A DNA stretch of 64,000 nucleotides. It comes from Terrimonas ginsenosidimutans (GTDB lineage: Bacteria > Bacteroidota > Bacteroidia > Chitinophagales > Chitinophagaceae). The position numbers and the translations under genes are program-made. Numbering within the stretch: position 1 is the first letter of the stretch; every line of letters starts with the position of its first letter. Under the pieces are notes generated by a model. It saw only the letters and a list, made by a program, of their open reading frames with translations, searched no databases and was not told where the DNA came from. Positions 24,552 to 33,169 of the stretch are shown here, piece by piece. The stretch lies in assembly GCF_022012415.1 (NCBI RefSeq), contig NZ_JAKLTR010000023.1, positions 27,016 through 91,015 of the forward strand, given 5' to 3'.

Positions 24552-26109
24552 ACGGTTACCATACGAAGAACAACTGCCGCAGCATCTGCGTGACTTCCCC
24601 CTGCCGGATGAGAATGCGGCATGGGCGGATATGAAGCGCCGTCTTGATGAAGACGAAGACAATGGCGCCATTGTGTGGTGGAGGAAAGGGTGTGCACTAT
24701 GGGCCGGCCTGCTGCTCATCGCTGCTTTGCTTATTACGGGATGGTGGTTTTTTAACAGGGAAAAGAATGACCGTGTTGCAAGCGGACAGACAATAAATGA
24801 TCGACCCGTTGCAGACGACGTTAAAACCCGCGACAAGGATACTTCCCTTCACGGATCACCAAAACTGCAAACAGAAATACTGCCGCGGGTAGATACTATT
24901 TCTTCCGCACGAAAGCGAAATGCAGCCATCAATAAATGGGAACAACAGCAGAAGGAAGCCGTATCTTCAGCTGAAATAAATGCATCCGGCGAAACGGCGT
25001 CTCCAACTGAGGTAAACAGGAAAAAAATTGCAGATCCTGCTCCGGTTAAAGGAAAAGCAAAAGTATTGCAGGCGCCTGCGAAGAAGCCAACACCGGATAC
25101 TGCGATCACCCGGTCCGATCTCCCGCTCGAAGTACTCAGCAATCCTACCACAGACAGCATCAGGCGCTTCATTGCGGGAGATCCACAAATCCGCCAACCG
25201 CAGACGGTAGCTGCATCATCACCGACATTGCCGCTTGACAGTATCAGGGCCTTTGTCACTGGTGATACGATCGTTCAACAGAACAATGACTCTACCGTGC
25301 TTTCACGGCAACACTGGCCGATCGATAGCATCAAAGCCTTTGTTAAAGGAGATACAGCAACAAACCGTTCCAATGATGCTGTAGCTTTGAAGACTGATAG
25401 CTTACCGTCAGTGGATAGCTCCATCAAAAAAACAGATACGACAGAGACAGCGTATTTTCTGTCTGCAGGAATTGCATTGACCCAGCAGTTACCGATCGCA
25501 GGTCAAAAAGCAGTTCCTTATGCCTCCCAGGGAAGGGAGTTTAGTCTGGCTGATTATATCCCTTCCGTTTATTTCAGGTTCAACAAAAAAGACCGTTGGT
25601 TCGTCCAGGGTGAATTCCGCTATGGCGCTCCTCAATACACGAAGCCGATCACGTATTCAATACTAACAGATACGAACGGGACCGCTCCGATAGCGCGCAC
25701 AGAAAAGACCTTACAGAAAACTTACTATCATCAACTGCCAGTGAGTTTCAATTATTATCTCACACGCAACTGGGCGCTTGGCGCCGGCCTCGTCTGGAAC
25801 CGCTTCAGCAAATCTGTATTTGAAGAAGATCAGCTTCAACGGGATCCGCTTAATCCATTCGATACTTTCCATGTAAAGGAAACAATGGTCAGCAAAGACG
25901 CGGCAAAAGAGGGACTCTCCAGCTCCTACTTCCAGGGTTTGATCGAATCACAATACCAGTGGAAGAAATTCTCCTTCGGAGCACGCTATACATTCGGGCT
26001 AACACCCTATCTGCGGTTCACTTTGCCCGGGGAAGCCGAACGCAGAGAAAGGAATCAATCTCTCCAGTTCTTTATCCGGTACAACCTCTGGACTAAAAGT
26101 TTAAAGTAA
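24544..26109 (+). CDS. Anti-sigma-like inner-membrane segment joined to a predicted outer-membrane barrel
   Basis: A 521-residue protein, translationally coupled to the sigma factor. The N-terminus (1-45: QLPQHLRDFPLPDENAAWADMKRRL) resembles the short cytoplasmic anti-sigma heads of this phylum. One membrane helix follows at about 50-68 (ALWAGLLLIAALLITGWWFF). Residues about 70-300 are a disordered periplasmic linker with three copies of a DSIRxFxxGDxxxxQ motif (near residues 205, 235 and 260). The last roughly 220 residues alternate aromatic and polar strands (GEFRYGAPQYTKPITYS, FSFGARYTFGLTPYL, final FFIRYNLWTKSLK) and look like an outer-membrane beta-barrel. A strong terminator follows at 26113-26155. 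The topology is inferred. Confidence 0.7.
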   Translation: MSERLPYEEQLPQHLRDFPLPDENAAWADMKRRLDEDEDNGAIVWWRKGCALWAGLLLIAALLITGWWFFNREKNDRVASGQTINDRPVADDVKTRDKDTSLHGSPKLQTEILPRVDTISSARKRNAAINKWEQQQKEAVSSAEINASGETASPTEVNRKKIADPAPVKGKAKVLQAPAKKPTPDTAITRSDLPLEVLSNPTTDSIRRFIAGDPQIRQPQTVAASSPTLPLDSIRAFVTGDTIVQQNNDSTVLSRQHWPIDSIKAFVKGDTATNRSNDAVALKTDSLPSVDSSIKKTDTTETAYFLSAGIALTQQLPIAGQKAVPYASQGREFSLADYIPSVYFRFNKKDRWFVQGEFRYGAPQYTKPITYSILTDTNGTAPIARTEKTLQKTYYHQLPVSFNYYLTRNWALGAGLVWNRFSKSVFEEDQLQRDPLNPFDTFHVKETMVSKDAAKEGLSSSYFQGLIESQYQWKKFSFGARYTFGLTPYLRFTLPGEAERRERNQSLQFFIRYNLWTKSLK

Positions 26110-26112
26110 TAA

Positions 26113-26155
26113 AAAGAGGAAAGGAGGCTTCGATTAGAAACCTCCTTTCCTCTTT
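26113..26155. terminator. Bidirectional terminator after the sigma operon
   Basis: A 15-base perfect stem (AAAGAGGAAAGGAGG and complement) with a 13-base loop. It separates the sigma operon from the convergent mutL. Confidence 0.85.
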
Positions 26156-26171
26156 CACTTCTTTTAACCTC

Positions 26172-27995
26172 TTAGCTGCGGAACATCCGCTCCAACTGAT
26201 CCTGCCGGAATTCAAGGTAGGTTGGATTACCATCCGGAGACATATTCGGTTGTTCGCAACTGAACAGGTCGGTGATCAGTTGCCGTTGTTCTCTTTCAGT
26301 AAGTCGAGTGCCGGTTTTTACCGCTTGTTGTTTCGCCAGGGAGCGAATGAGTTTTTCGCGCTTGGAGAACTTCACGTCATTACTGAAATGCTTGTATTGT
26401 TCGATGAGGATATCGATAATATGTTTCTCATGACCGGCTTCCACATCAGCTGGTGTGCCCTGTATCACAAAAGTATTTTTCCCGAATGGTTCGATCTGGT
26501 ATCCGAGCTGTTGAAGGTCCGGCATCAGTTCTTCAAGGATCACCGCATCGGCGGGTGTAAGTTCCAGTGTTGAGGGGAACATGCTTTGCTGGCTGGGAAT
26601 GGATTTTCCGTGGCTGGCAGTGATCAGTTGTTCATACAAAATACGTTCATGCGCCGCCTGCTGGTGCACGAGCATAAATCCGTTTCCGGAGGGGACAGTG
26701 ATATAGCTGTTCAGGATCTGGGCAAGATCTACTTCTTCAAATCGCTTTGCACGCGGATCTGCCGGATGAAGAGCGGGAGCATCATCTTTTGATGTTTCCG
26801 GAAGCGGCTCATAAAAATCTTTCCAGTGCTTCAACTCCTGTTTTTGTTGTGAAGCTTCGATAAAATGTGCCTGATGCTTCTGCGTAAAACCTTTGAAGAG
26901 AGAAGAAGAAGATACGGCCGTTTTACGCTCTTCTGTAAATGGCTGCTGAATGGAAGAAAGCTGCTGTATTGATGCGTCAAGCTCAAAATCAAGCGTAGGT
27001 GTTACGCTGAATTGCGCCAGCGCATGTTTTACCGCTGCCTGTACAAAAGCATAGACGATCCTTTCATCTTCAAATTTGATCTCCTGTTTTGTCGGATGCA
27101 CGTTCACATCAACCTGCGTGGGGTCGAGGTCGATGAACAACACATACATCGGGAAGCTGTCTCCGGGGATCATTTCCTGGTAGGCATTCATCACCGCGTG
27201 ATTCAGGTAGCCACTTTTAATAAAGCGGTTGTTGACAAAGAAATACTGATCACCACGTGTTTTCTTGGCTGTTTCAGGTTTGCCAACAAAACCGGAGATG
27301 TTCATGTAATCCGTTTCTTCCTTTACTGCGACAAGCTTTGTATTATAATTGTTGCCAAGTAGCTGGATGATCCGTTGTTTCAGACTTCCTGCTTCGAGGT
27401 GAAACAATTGTTGTCCATTATTGGTAAGAGTGAACAGAATATGCGGGAATGACATGGCAACGCGGGTGAATTCATCCACGATATGCCGCATCTCAGCTGC
27501 ATTGCTTTTCAAAAAATTTCTTCTGGCAGGAACGTTAAAGAAGAGGTTCTTCATCGCGATGCTGGTACCGGTTGGTGTAGCGATCGGTTCCTGTTTTTTT
27601 ACAACGCTGTTCTCCACTTCGATATAAACACCAGCTTCATCCCCGGCACGTTTCGATTTCAATTCAACCTGCGCAACAGCAGCAATGGATGCCAGCGCTT
27701 CTCCCCGGAAACCCATGGTGCGGATATGGAATAGGTCGTCGATACTCTTGATCTTGGACGTGGCATGACGTTCAAAACACATACGGGCATCGGTTTCACT
27801 CATTCCTCCACCGTTATCAATCACCTGGATCAATGATTTTCCTGCGTCTGCCAGTATCAGGTGAATGGCCGTAGAGCCGGCATCTACTGCATTCTCCATC
27901 AACTCCTTCACCGCGCTTGCGGGGCGTTGGATCACCTCACCCGCTGCGATCTGGTTAGCTATATTATCTGGTAATAAGAATATTTTATCTGTCAC
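26172..27995 (-). CDS. mutL: DNA mismatch repair protein MutL
   Basis: A 607-residue MutL. The N-terminal GHKL ATPase has KELMENAVDAGST, DNGGGMSETDA, the MGFRGEALASIA lid and TGTSIAMKNLFFNVPARR. The C-terminal dimerisation domain is present (about 420-600). The endonuclease motif normally written DQHA(X)2E(X)4E reads HQQAAHERILYE, with His in place of the first Asp, and the usual C-terminal Cys/CPHGRP zinc motif reads MSPDGNPTYLEF. This suggests weakened or absent nicking activity. The start is GTG at 27995. A TATTTTTG promoter box lies at 28015-28022. No mutS is in the window. Confidence 0.93.
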   Translation of the reverse strand: MTDKIFLLPDNIANQIAAGEVIQRPASAVKELMENAVDAGSTAIHLILADAGKSLIQVIDNGGGMSETDARMCFERHATSKIKSIDDLFHIRTMGFRGEALASIAAVAQVELKSKRAGDEAGVYIEVENSVVKKQEPIATPTGTSIAMKNLFFNVPARRNFLKSNAAEMRHIVDEFTRVAMSFPHILFTLTNNGQQLFHLEAGSLKQRIIQLLGNNYNTKLVAVKEETDYMNISGFVGKPETAKKTRGDQYFFVNNRFIKSGYLNHAVMNAYQEMIPGDSFPMYVLFIDLDPTQVDVNVHPTKQEIKFEDERIVYAFVQAAVKHALAQFSVTPTLDFELDASIQQLSSIQQPFTEERKTAVSSSSLFKGFTQKHQAHFIEASQQKQELKHWKDFYEPLPETSKDDAPALHPADPRAKRFEEVDLAQILNSYITVPSGNGFMLVHQQAAHERILYEQLITASHGKSIPSQQSMFPSTLELTPADAVILEELMPDLQQLGYQIEPFGKNTFVIQGTPADVEAGHEKHIIDILIEQYKHFSNDVKFSKREKLIRSLAKQQAVKTGTRLTEREQRQLITDLFSCEQPNMSPDGNPTYLEFRQDQLERMFRS

Positions 27996-28014
27996 GATTT
28001 GTTTTCTCCGGCGT

Positions 28015-28022
28015 CAAAAATA
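28015..28022 (-). promoter_or_regulatory. -7 promoter box of mutL
   Basis: Minus-strand TATTTTTG, an exact TAnnTTTG match, 19 bases before the GTG start of mutL. Confidence 0.5.
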
Positions 28023-28060
28023 GCGATTTGATGCCAATGCCGTTTAGTGAAGAGTCTTAA

Positions 28061-28208
28061 TTCAATGGCGGATGACCGATGGCTCTGGGCCGGGCAGTTA
28101 ACAATGAAAAACAGAATGAGTTGTTTCTGATATCTGAAGGACTTATTCAACAGAAACTCCATCGAAAGGCGGAGCCAGGCCATCCGCCATCGGTCATCCG
28201 CCATCGAA
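28061..28208. repeat. GGCGGATGACCGATGG inverted repeat
   Basis: Arms 28061-28083 and 28186-28208 match at 22 of 23 positions. The right arm repeats the word twice (GGCCATCCGCCATCGGTCAT). It lies in the divergent gap between mutL and the GH3 fusion gene, so here it is not at a gene end. Confidence 0.8.
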
Positions 28209-28287
28209 TATTTAAGCAACTATTAAGGCCGTAATCGCATCAAAAGGGTTAATTTTATCGCTATTAATTCTGACGATTAATTTTAAT

Positions 28288-31203
28288 ATGATGAGGATGT
28301 ACCGGCTCTTACTTGCCTTATTGGTGACGACCCCGCTTTTCGCTGATGCACAACGCTCCAGTTCGCTCGGTCAGCAGGAATGGGTAGACAGTGTGTTTAA
28401 AAGTCTGACGGAAGAACAACGTATTGCACAGCTGATCGTGATCAGGGCTCACTCCAATCTTGGGGCAGATCACGTGGCAAAAGTTAAAAGTGATATCACG
28501 CAGTATAACGTTGGAGCCCTTTGCTTTTTCCAGGGCGGTCCTGTCCGGCAGGCGAACCTTACAAACCTTTATCAAAGCCTGGCGAAAACACCGATCATGG
28601 TGACCATCGACGGGGAATATGGTTTAGGTATGCGCCTGGATAGTGTAACACGATTCCCTTACCAGATCACGCTGGGCGCTATGCAGGATACCGCGCTCGT
28701 CTATAAAATGGGAATTGCTGTTGGAGAACAATGCAAGAGACTTGGTGTGCACGTTAACTATGCCCCCGTAGTTGATATCAATAATAATCCCAATAACCCG
28801 GTGATCGGTTACAGATCATTCGGTGAGGATAAATACAAAGTATCCCGCTTAGGGGTGAGTTACATGCGCGGTATGCAGGATGCAGGCATCATGGCTTGCG
28901 CCAAACATTTTCCGGGTCATGGTGACGTGGATGTTGACTCACATTTTGATCTTCCTGTCATTAAAAAAGTACGCAGCCAGCTGGACTCGCTGGAACTGGT
29001 CCCGTTCCGTGCAATGATCGAAGCCGGCGTTGGCAGCATGATGGTGGCTCACCTGTTCATTCCCGCTATAGATAAGACGGCTAACAGAGCTACATCTATT
29101 TCAAAGGCCAGCATTACCGGCATTCTGAGAAAAGATCTCGGTTATGATGGACTTACATTTACCGACGCACTGGAGATGAAAGGTGTTGCCAAATTCTTTC
29201 CGGGAGGAACTATTTCAGTGGAGGCGCTGATCGCCGGGAATGATATGCTTTGTTTACCGGCAAGTGTCCCAGAAACAATTGATGCGGTAAAGAAAGCGAT
29301 CACGGAAAAAAAACTTACCTGGGATGACATCAATGCCAAATGCATAAAAGTGCTGGTAGAGAAGTACAAACTTGGAATGGCGAATATCAAACCCATTGAC
29401 ACAAATAACCTGTTGAATGATATCAACTCAAAAACGGATGAAATAAGAAAGGAAGTGTCAAGAAAAGCGCTCACCTGGGTGAGGATGGTCAATCCGCTCG
29501 GCTTCCGTAAGGAATATCTCAGCCTGCCGCTTGGCAGGGAAAAGAAGATCGCCTATGTTGGCTTTGGTACAACGGAACTTAATGCGTTCGGAAAGCGATT
29601 GAAAGATGATCTTGGCGCAGACACGTATTTCTATTCTTATAAAGACGGAATGTCCAAAGGTGGTGCTCTTGTAAAGGCGATCTATGAGGGAAAGTATGAT
29701 GCGGTGGTGTTAGGTATTCATGGAGTTAACCTTGGCCGTTCAAATAACTATGGCATCAGCAAAGAAGCGATCAGTGTGTGGAATCAACTGAACGCGGGAA
29801 ATGCGATCACGATGGTATTTGGTAATGTATTGTCAATGGCTAATTTCTGCGCCGCACAATCGCTTGTTGCCTGCAATGAGAATGACGATATTTTTCAAAA
29901 TACAGCGGCTGACTGGCTCCAGGGACAATTTGTGTCAGAAGGAACATTACCTGTCCGGGTGTGTAATTTTAAATATGGCGAAGGGCTGAAATTTCCTTTG
30001 GGAAAAATGAATTTGTTCCCGGTGGGAGAATCGAAGTTCAGTGCCGTTGATTCAATTGCTACCGATGCGATCGCCAAACAGGCTTTTCCCGGTTGTGTGA
30101 TCCTTGCAGCAAAAGACGGAAAGATCGTTTACCATAAAGCATTCGGTCAGTATAGATATGAGCCATCTGAGCCGGTAACGCTCGAGAGCATTTATGATCT
30201 CGCTTCTGTAACAAAAATTTCCGCCACTACTGTTGCCGTGATGAAACTGTATGAAGATGATAAGATCGGGCTGGATAAAAAACTTAGTACCTACCTGCCG
30301 TATCTGAAAGGGACAAATAAAGCAAACCTGCTGGTAAAAGATGTTCTATTGCACCAGGCGGGATTGATCCCGTTCATACAGTTTTATAAAGAAACACTTA
30401 CCGCCTCCGGTTTGCCCAATCCATCCATCTATGCAACATCTTATTCAGCTGAATTTCCCCAACGCGTTGCAAGCGGCATGTATATCCGGAAAGACTGGCG
30501 GGATACCCTGCACAAGCGGATCGTCGATAGTAGGCTTGGGGCAAAGAATGCTTATGTATACAGCGACCTCGACTTTATCTTTCTTGGAGAAATTGTAGAA
30601 GCTGTTACAAAAATGCCACTCGATAAATACATGCAGGATAGCTTCTATGCAAAGATGAATATGACAACGACCGGTTTTCTTCCGCTGACACGGTTCGCGA
30701 AAGAAAATATCATTCCCACAGAGAACGATAATTTTTTCCGCCAGCAACTTTTAACCGGAGATGTGCATGATGAGGGCGCGTCTATGTTTGGGGGTGTTGC
30801 AGGACATGCGGGGCTCTTTTCTGATGCGTACGATCTGGCAAAATTGTACCAAATGTTGCTCAATGGTGGCGAGCTCAATGGCCGGCGTTTCCTGGATCTT
30901 GAAACGATCCGCCTGTTTACTGCCTATCAAAGCAAATTCAGCCGCCGTGGCTATGGTTATGATAAGCCGGAGAAAGATAATGCAACAAGAAAAGAACCAT
31001 ACCCGTCTTCGCTGGCATCACCGCAAACTTTCGGGCATACCGGATATACCGGGACCTGTGTATGGACTGATCCGAAGAATAACCTGATCTATATTTTCCT
31101 TTCGAACAGGGTTTATCCTACACGGGAGAATTCGAAATTATCGACATTGCTGGTGAGGTCTAAGATCCAGGATGCGATCTACAAGGCGGTTGGAATGAAT
31201 TGA
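28288..31203 (+). CDS. GH3 glycosidase fused to a beta-lactamase-type serine hydrolase
   Basis: A 971-residue exported protein (signal peptide to about residue 22). The glycoside hydrolase family 3 catalytic domain (about 30-370) carries the NagZ-type loop KHFPGHGDVDVDSHFD with the catalytic His-Asp pair, which points to beta-N-acetylglucosaminidase. A GH3 C-terminal-like domain follows (about 395-590). The last part (about 600-965) is a class C beta-lactamase/esterase domain with SVTK (SxxK) near residue 640, a YSD in place of the usual YxN near 757, and HTG near 916. The pairing suggests muropeptide breakdown or recycling in the periplasm. A bidirectional terminator follows at 31226-31272. 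Confidence 0.9.
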   Translation: MMRMYRLLLALLVTTPLFADAQRSSSLGQQEWVDSVFKSLTEEQRIAQLIVIRAHSNLGADHVAKVKSDITQYNVGALCFFQGGPVRQANLTNLYQSLAKTPIMVTIDGEYGLGMRLDSVTRFPYQITLGAMQDTALVYKMGIAVGEQCKRLGVHVNYAPVVDINNNPNNPVIGYRSFGEDKYKVSRLGVSYMRGMQDAGIMACAKHFPGHGDVDVDSHFDLPVIKKVRSQLDSLELVPFRAMIEAGVGSMMVAHLFIPAIDKTANRATSISKASITGILRKDLGYDGLTFTDALEMKGVAKFFPGGTISVEALIAGNDMLCLPASVPETIDAVKKAITEKKLTWDDINAKCIKVLVEKYKLGMANIKPIDTNNLLNDINSKTDEIRKEVSRKALTWVRMVNPLGFRKEYLSLPLGREKKIAYVGFGTTELNAFGKRLKDDLGADTYFYSYKDGMSKGGALVKAIYEGKYDAVVLGIHGVNLGRSNNYGISKEAISVWNQLNAGNAITMVFGNVLSMANFCAAQSLVACNENDDIFQNTAADWLQGQFVSEGTLPVRVCNFKYGEGLKFPLGKMNLFPVGESKFSAVDSIATDAIAKQAFPGCVILAAKDGKIVYHKAFGQYRYEPSEPVTLESIYDLASVTKISATTVAVMKLYEDDKIGLDKKLSTYLPYLKGTNKANLLVKDVLLHQAGLIPFIQFYKETLTASGLPNPSIYATSYSAEFPQRVASGMYIRKDWRDTLHKRIVDSRLGAKNAYVYSDLDFIFLGEIVEAVTKMPLDKYMQDSFYAKMNMTTTGFLPLTRFAKENIIPTENDNFFRQQLLTGDVHDEGASMFGGVAGHAGLFSDAYDLAKLYQMLLNGGELNGRRFLDLETIRLFTAYQSKFSRRGYGYDKPEKDNATRKEPYPSSLASPQTFGHTGYTGTCVWTDPKNNLIYIFLSNRVYPTRENSKLSTLLVRSKIQDAIYKAVGMN

Positions 31204-31225
31204 TAAATAATGTAAAGGCGTATAC

Positions 31226-31272
31226 AACAAAGAGGCGGTCTCAAAAATTACTTTTGAGACCGCCTCTTTGTT
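31226..31272. terminator. Bidirectional terminator between GH3 fusion and ricT
   Basis: A 21-base perfect stem (31226-31246 and 31252-31272, core AAAGAGGCGGTCTCAAAA) with a 5-base loop and T-rich flanks on both sides. Confidence 0.92.
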
Positions 31273-31278
31273 TATTTA

Positions 31279-32760
31279 TTATGCATCTTTTTTAGGTTCC
31301 TGTCCTGGCTTTGGCGGGTTTGGATTTCTTGGTGGCTGCGGTCGCCGTTGTTGCTGACCTCCGCCTTGTTGTCCCCCACCTTGCTGGCCTTTTTGTTGCT
31401 GTCCTCCACCTTGCTGACCCTGACCAGCCTGTTGTTGAGGCCGTCTTTGTTGCTGCGGACGTTGAGGTTGCTGGCCTTTTTGCTGCTGTCCACCGCCCTG
31501 GCCTTGCTGACCCTGCCCGCCTTGTCTTTGTTGCGGAGCACCTCCCTGACGCTGCTGCGGTTGACCACCCTGTTGCGGAGGTCTTGCCTGCTGCTGACCA
31601 CCACGTTGCTGGTGCTGGCCCTGGCCTTTCTGTTGCTGATGCTGCTGCTTGCGTTTTTTATCCGCCTTCTCCAGGCTGCGCAAACTGATCTGTCCAACCA
31701 CGTCCACAAATTCCGGCTCAACTTCTTTTACTTTCTGAGAAGTGATCTCTACAGCTTCAAGCTCGTCTGGTACCATGCCCTGCCTGTTCATAGACTTGAT
31801 CTTCAACACACGTTCAATCGTCAGCGGGTATTGTTTATTGCTGTCCGGCAGGGTATACCACATCAGGTTCTTGAAAATATCTTTTTTGATGAGGTAAGCA
31901 TTGCCTTTTGCCACCTGGATCTGGTCGCAGTTATCAGGAAAATGCTGCAACGCGTCCAGGTAAGTATCGAGTTCGTAGTTCAGGCAGCATTTGAGCCTGC
32001 CGCACTGGCCACTGAGTTTTGTTTGGTTGATGGAAAGGTTCTGATAGCGGGCTGCTGCGGTATTCACCGACTTAAAGTCGGTCAGCCATGTACTGCAACA
32101 AAGTTCCCGGCCGCAGCTTCCGATACCGCCTACTTTGCCGGCTTCCTGGCGGGCACCGATCTGACGCATTTCGACTTTTACCTTGAATTCCGAAGCGTAT
32201 ACTTTGATCAGTTCCCTGAAATCGACCCGGCCATCCGCGATATAGAAGAAAGTTGCCTTTCTGCCGTCGGCCTGCATTTCCACCTGGCTGATCTTCATGT
32301 CGAGCTTCAGCTGCTTGGCGATCGCGCGGCTGCGGATCACGGCTTCCGGTTCCCGGGCTTTATTCTGTTTCATGATATCAATATCACGATCAGTAGCGAT
32401 CCGCAAAACCTTTTTCATTTCCGGATTTTCTTCGCGGGCATTCCTTTTTTTCATCTGGAGGCGGACAATCTCGCCGGTCAGAGATACCTCTCCGACATCA
32501 AAACCGCTGATCCCTTCCACCGCGATCATCTCACCTTTCTCAAATTGCTGTAATGTCGGATTGCGAAAAAAATCCTTACGGGTTCCTTTATTGAAGCTTA
32601 CCTCGATCACTTTACAGCTACTGTCTATGTCGGCGATGGGCAAATTATGAAGCCAGTCATAGGTGTTCATCCTGTTACACCCGCCTGTGCTGCAACCTCC
32701 ATTGCTCTTGCAACCGCCTGGTTTTCCGCCGGTGGCGGTACCACAACTAGTACATCCCAT
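31279..32760 (-). CDS. ricT: RicT/PSP1-family protein with Q/G/R-rich tail
   Basis: A 493-residue protein. The PSP1/RicT core (about 45-330) has the Cys clusters GSCGRELCCSTWL and GQCGRLKCCLNYE, which fit the iron-sulfur cluster of RicT (YaaT). In Bacillus RicT acts in RNA maturation and developmental control. Two features are added. One is a Cys-rich N-terminus (Cys 3, 6, 17, 23 and 28). The other is a tail of about 126 residues (368-493) composed almost only of Gln, Gly, Arg and Pro, with repeats such as GGGQQQKGQQ. The tail is likely disordered and may bind RNA. As elsewhere, holB lies upstream, but a 409-base gap with a palindrome separates them. Confidence 0.88.
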   Translation of the reverse strand: MGCTSCGTATGGKPGGCKSNGGCSTGGCNRMNTYDWLHNLPIADIDSSCKVIEVSFNKGTRKDFFRNPTLQQFEKGEMIAVEGISGFDVGEVSLTGEIVRLQMKKRNAREENPEMKKVLRIATDRDIDIMKQNKAREPEAVIRSRAIAKQLKLDMKISQVEMQADGRKATFFYIADGRVDFRELIKVYASEFKVKVEMRQIGARQEAGKVGGIGSCGRELCCSTWLTDFKSVNTAAARYQNLSINQTKLSGQCGRLKCCLNYELDTYLDALQHFPDNCDQIQVAKGNAYLIKKDIFKNLMWYTLPDSNKQYPLTIERVLKIKSMNRQGMVPDELEAVEITSQKVKEVEPEFVDVVGQISLRSLEKADKKRKQQHQQQKGQGQHQQRGGQQQARPPQQGGQPQQRQGGAPQQRQGGQGQQGQGGGQQQKGQQPQRPQQQRRPQQQAGQGQQGGGQQQKGQQGGGQQGGGQQQRRPQPPRNPNPPKPGQEPKKDA

Positions 32761-33169
32761 TCTGTTGACAATTAATATATTAAAAAACTATAGAGGTTGG
32801 CAGATGCTATTAAGGCTGAAGCGCCGCCAGAAGGCGAAGGTTCTCAAATGCATGCCCGCTTGCCGGACAGCAGAGATAATTGATATATATAGAGACAACC
32901 CGCAGCTCAGTTCTTAATAGATCAGGTATCCTGTCATAAGCACATTTCTCTCTCACACCTAACCTCTTAGCCCGAAAATACAATTTTATTATGAAACCTT
33001 TCCAGTTTCTCGGGTGCTGAGACCGGCGCAGCATTATTGAAGTCGGGACAGGTCTGACCGGCACAGGAGTATCGCAAAGCGCGCAAAGTACGCAAAGAGT
33101 CATTTCAGGGCTAAACCCACATGGCGTCCTTTACGGCTCTTTGCGTTCATTGCGATACTTCTCGCTTAC
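32761..33169. other. Gap between holB and ricT
   Basis: Apart from the GCAAAG-family palindrome at 33065-33162, nothing gene-like is seen in this gap. The part next to ricT is AT-rich (TATATTAAAAAACTATAG, plus strand) and probably contains its promoter. Confidence 0.5.
33065..33162. repeat. GCAAAG-family inverted repeat
   Basis: The left arm starts AGGAGTATCGCAAAGCGC and the right arm ends TTGCGATACTTCT; about 27 of 36 positions pair. The ends of the arms (GGAGTATCGCAAAG) are the same as in the 83-200 copy. It lies directly downstream of the holB stop. Confidence 0.8.

Noticed and set aside
31348..32553. Long Leu-rich open frame on the plus strand opposite ricT
   Set aside because: It is the antisense of the Gln/Gly-rich tail (CTG/TTG from CAG/CAA) and of the RicT core; it lacks a plausible domain structure, while the minus strand has clear RicT motifs.
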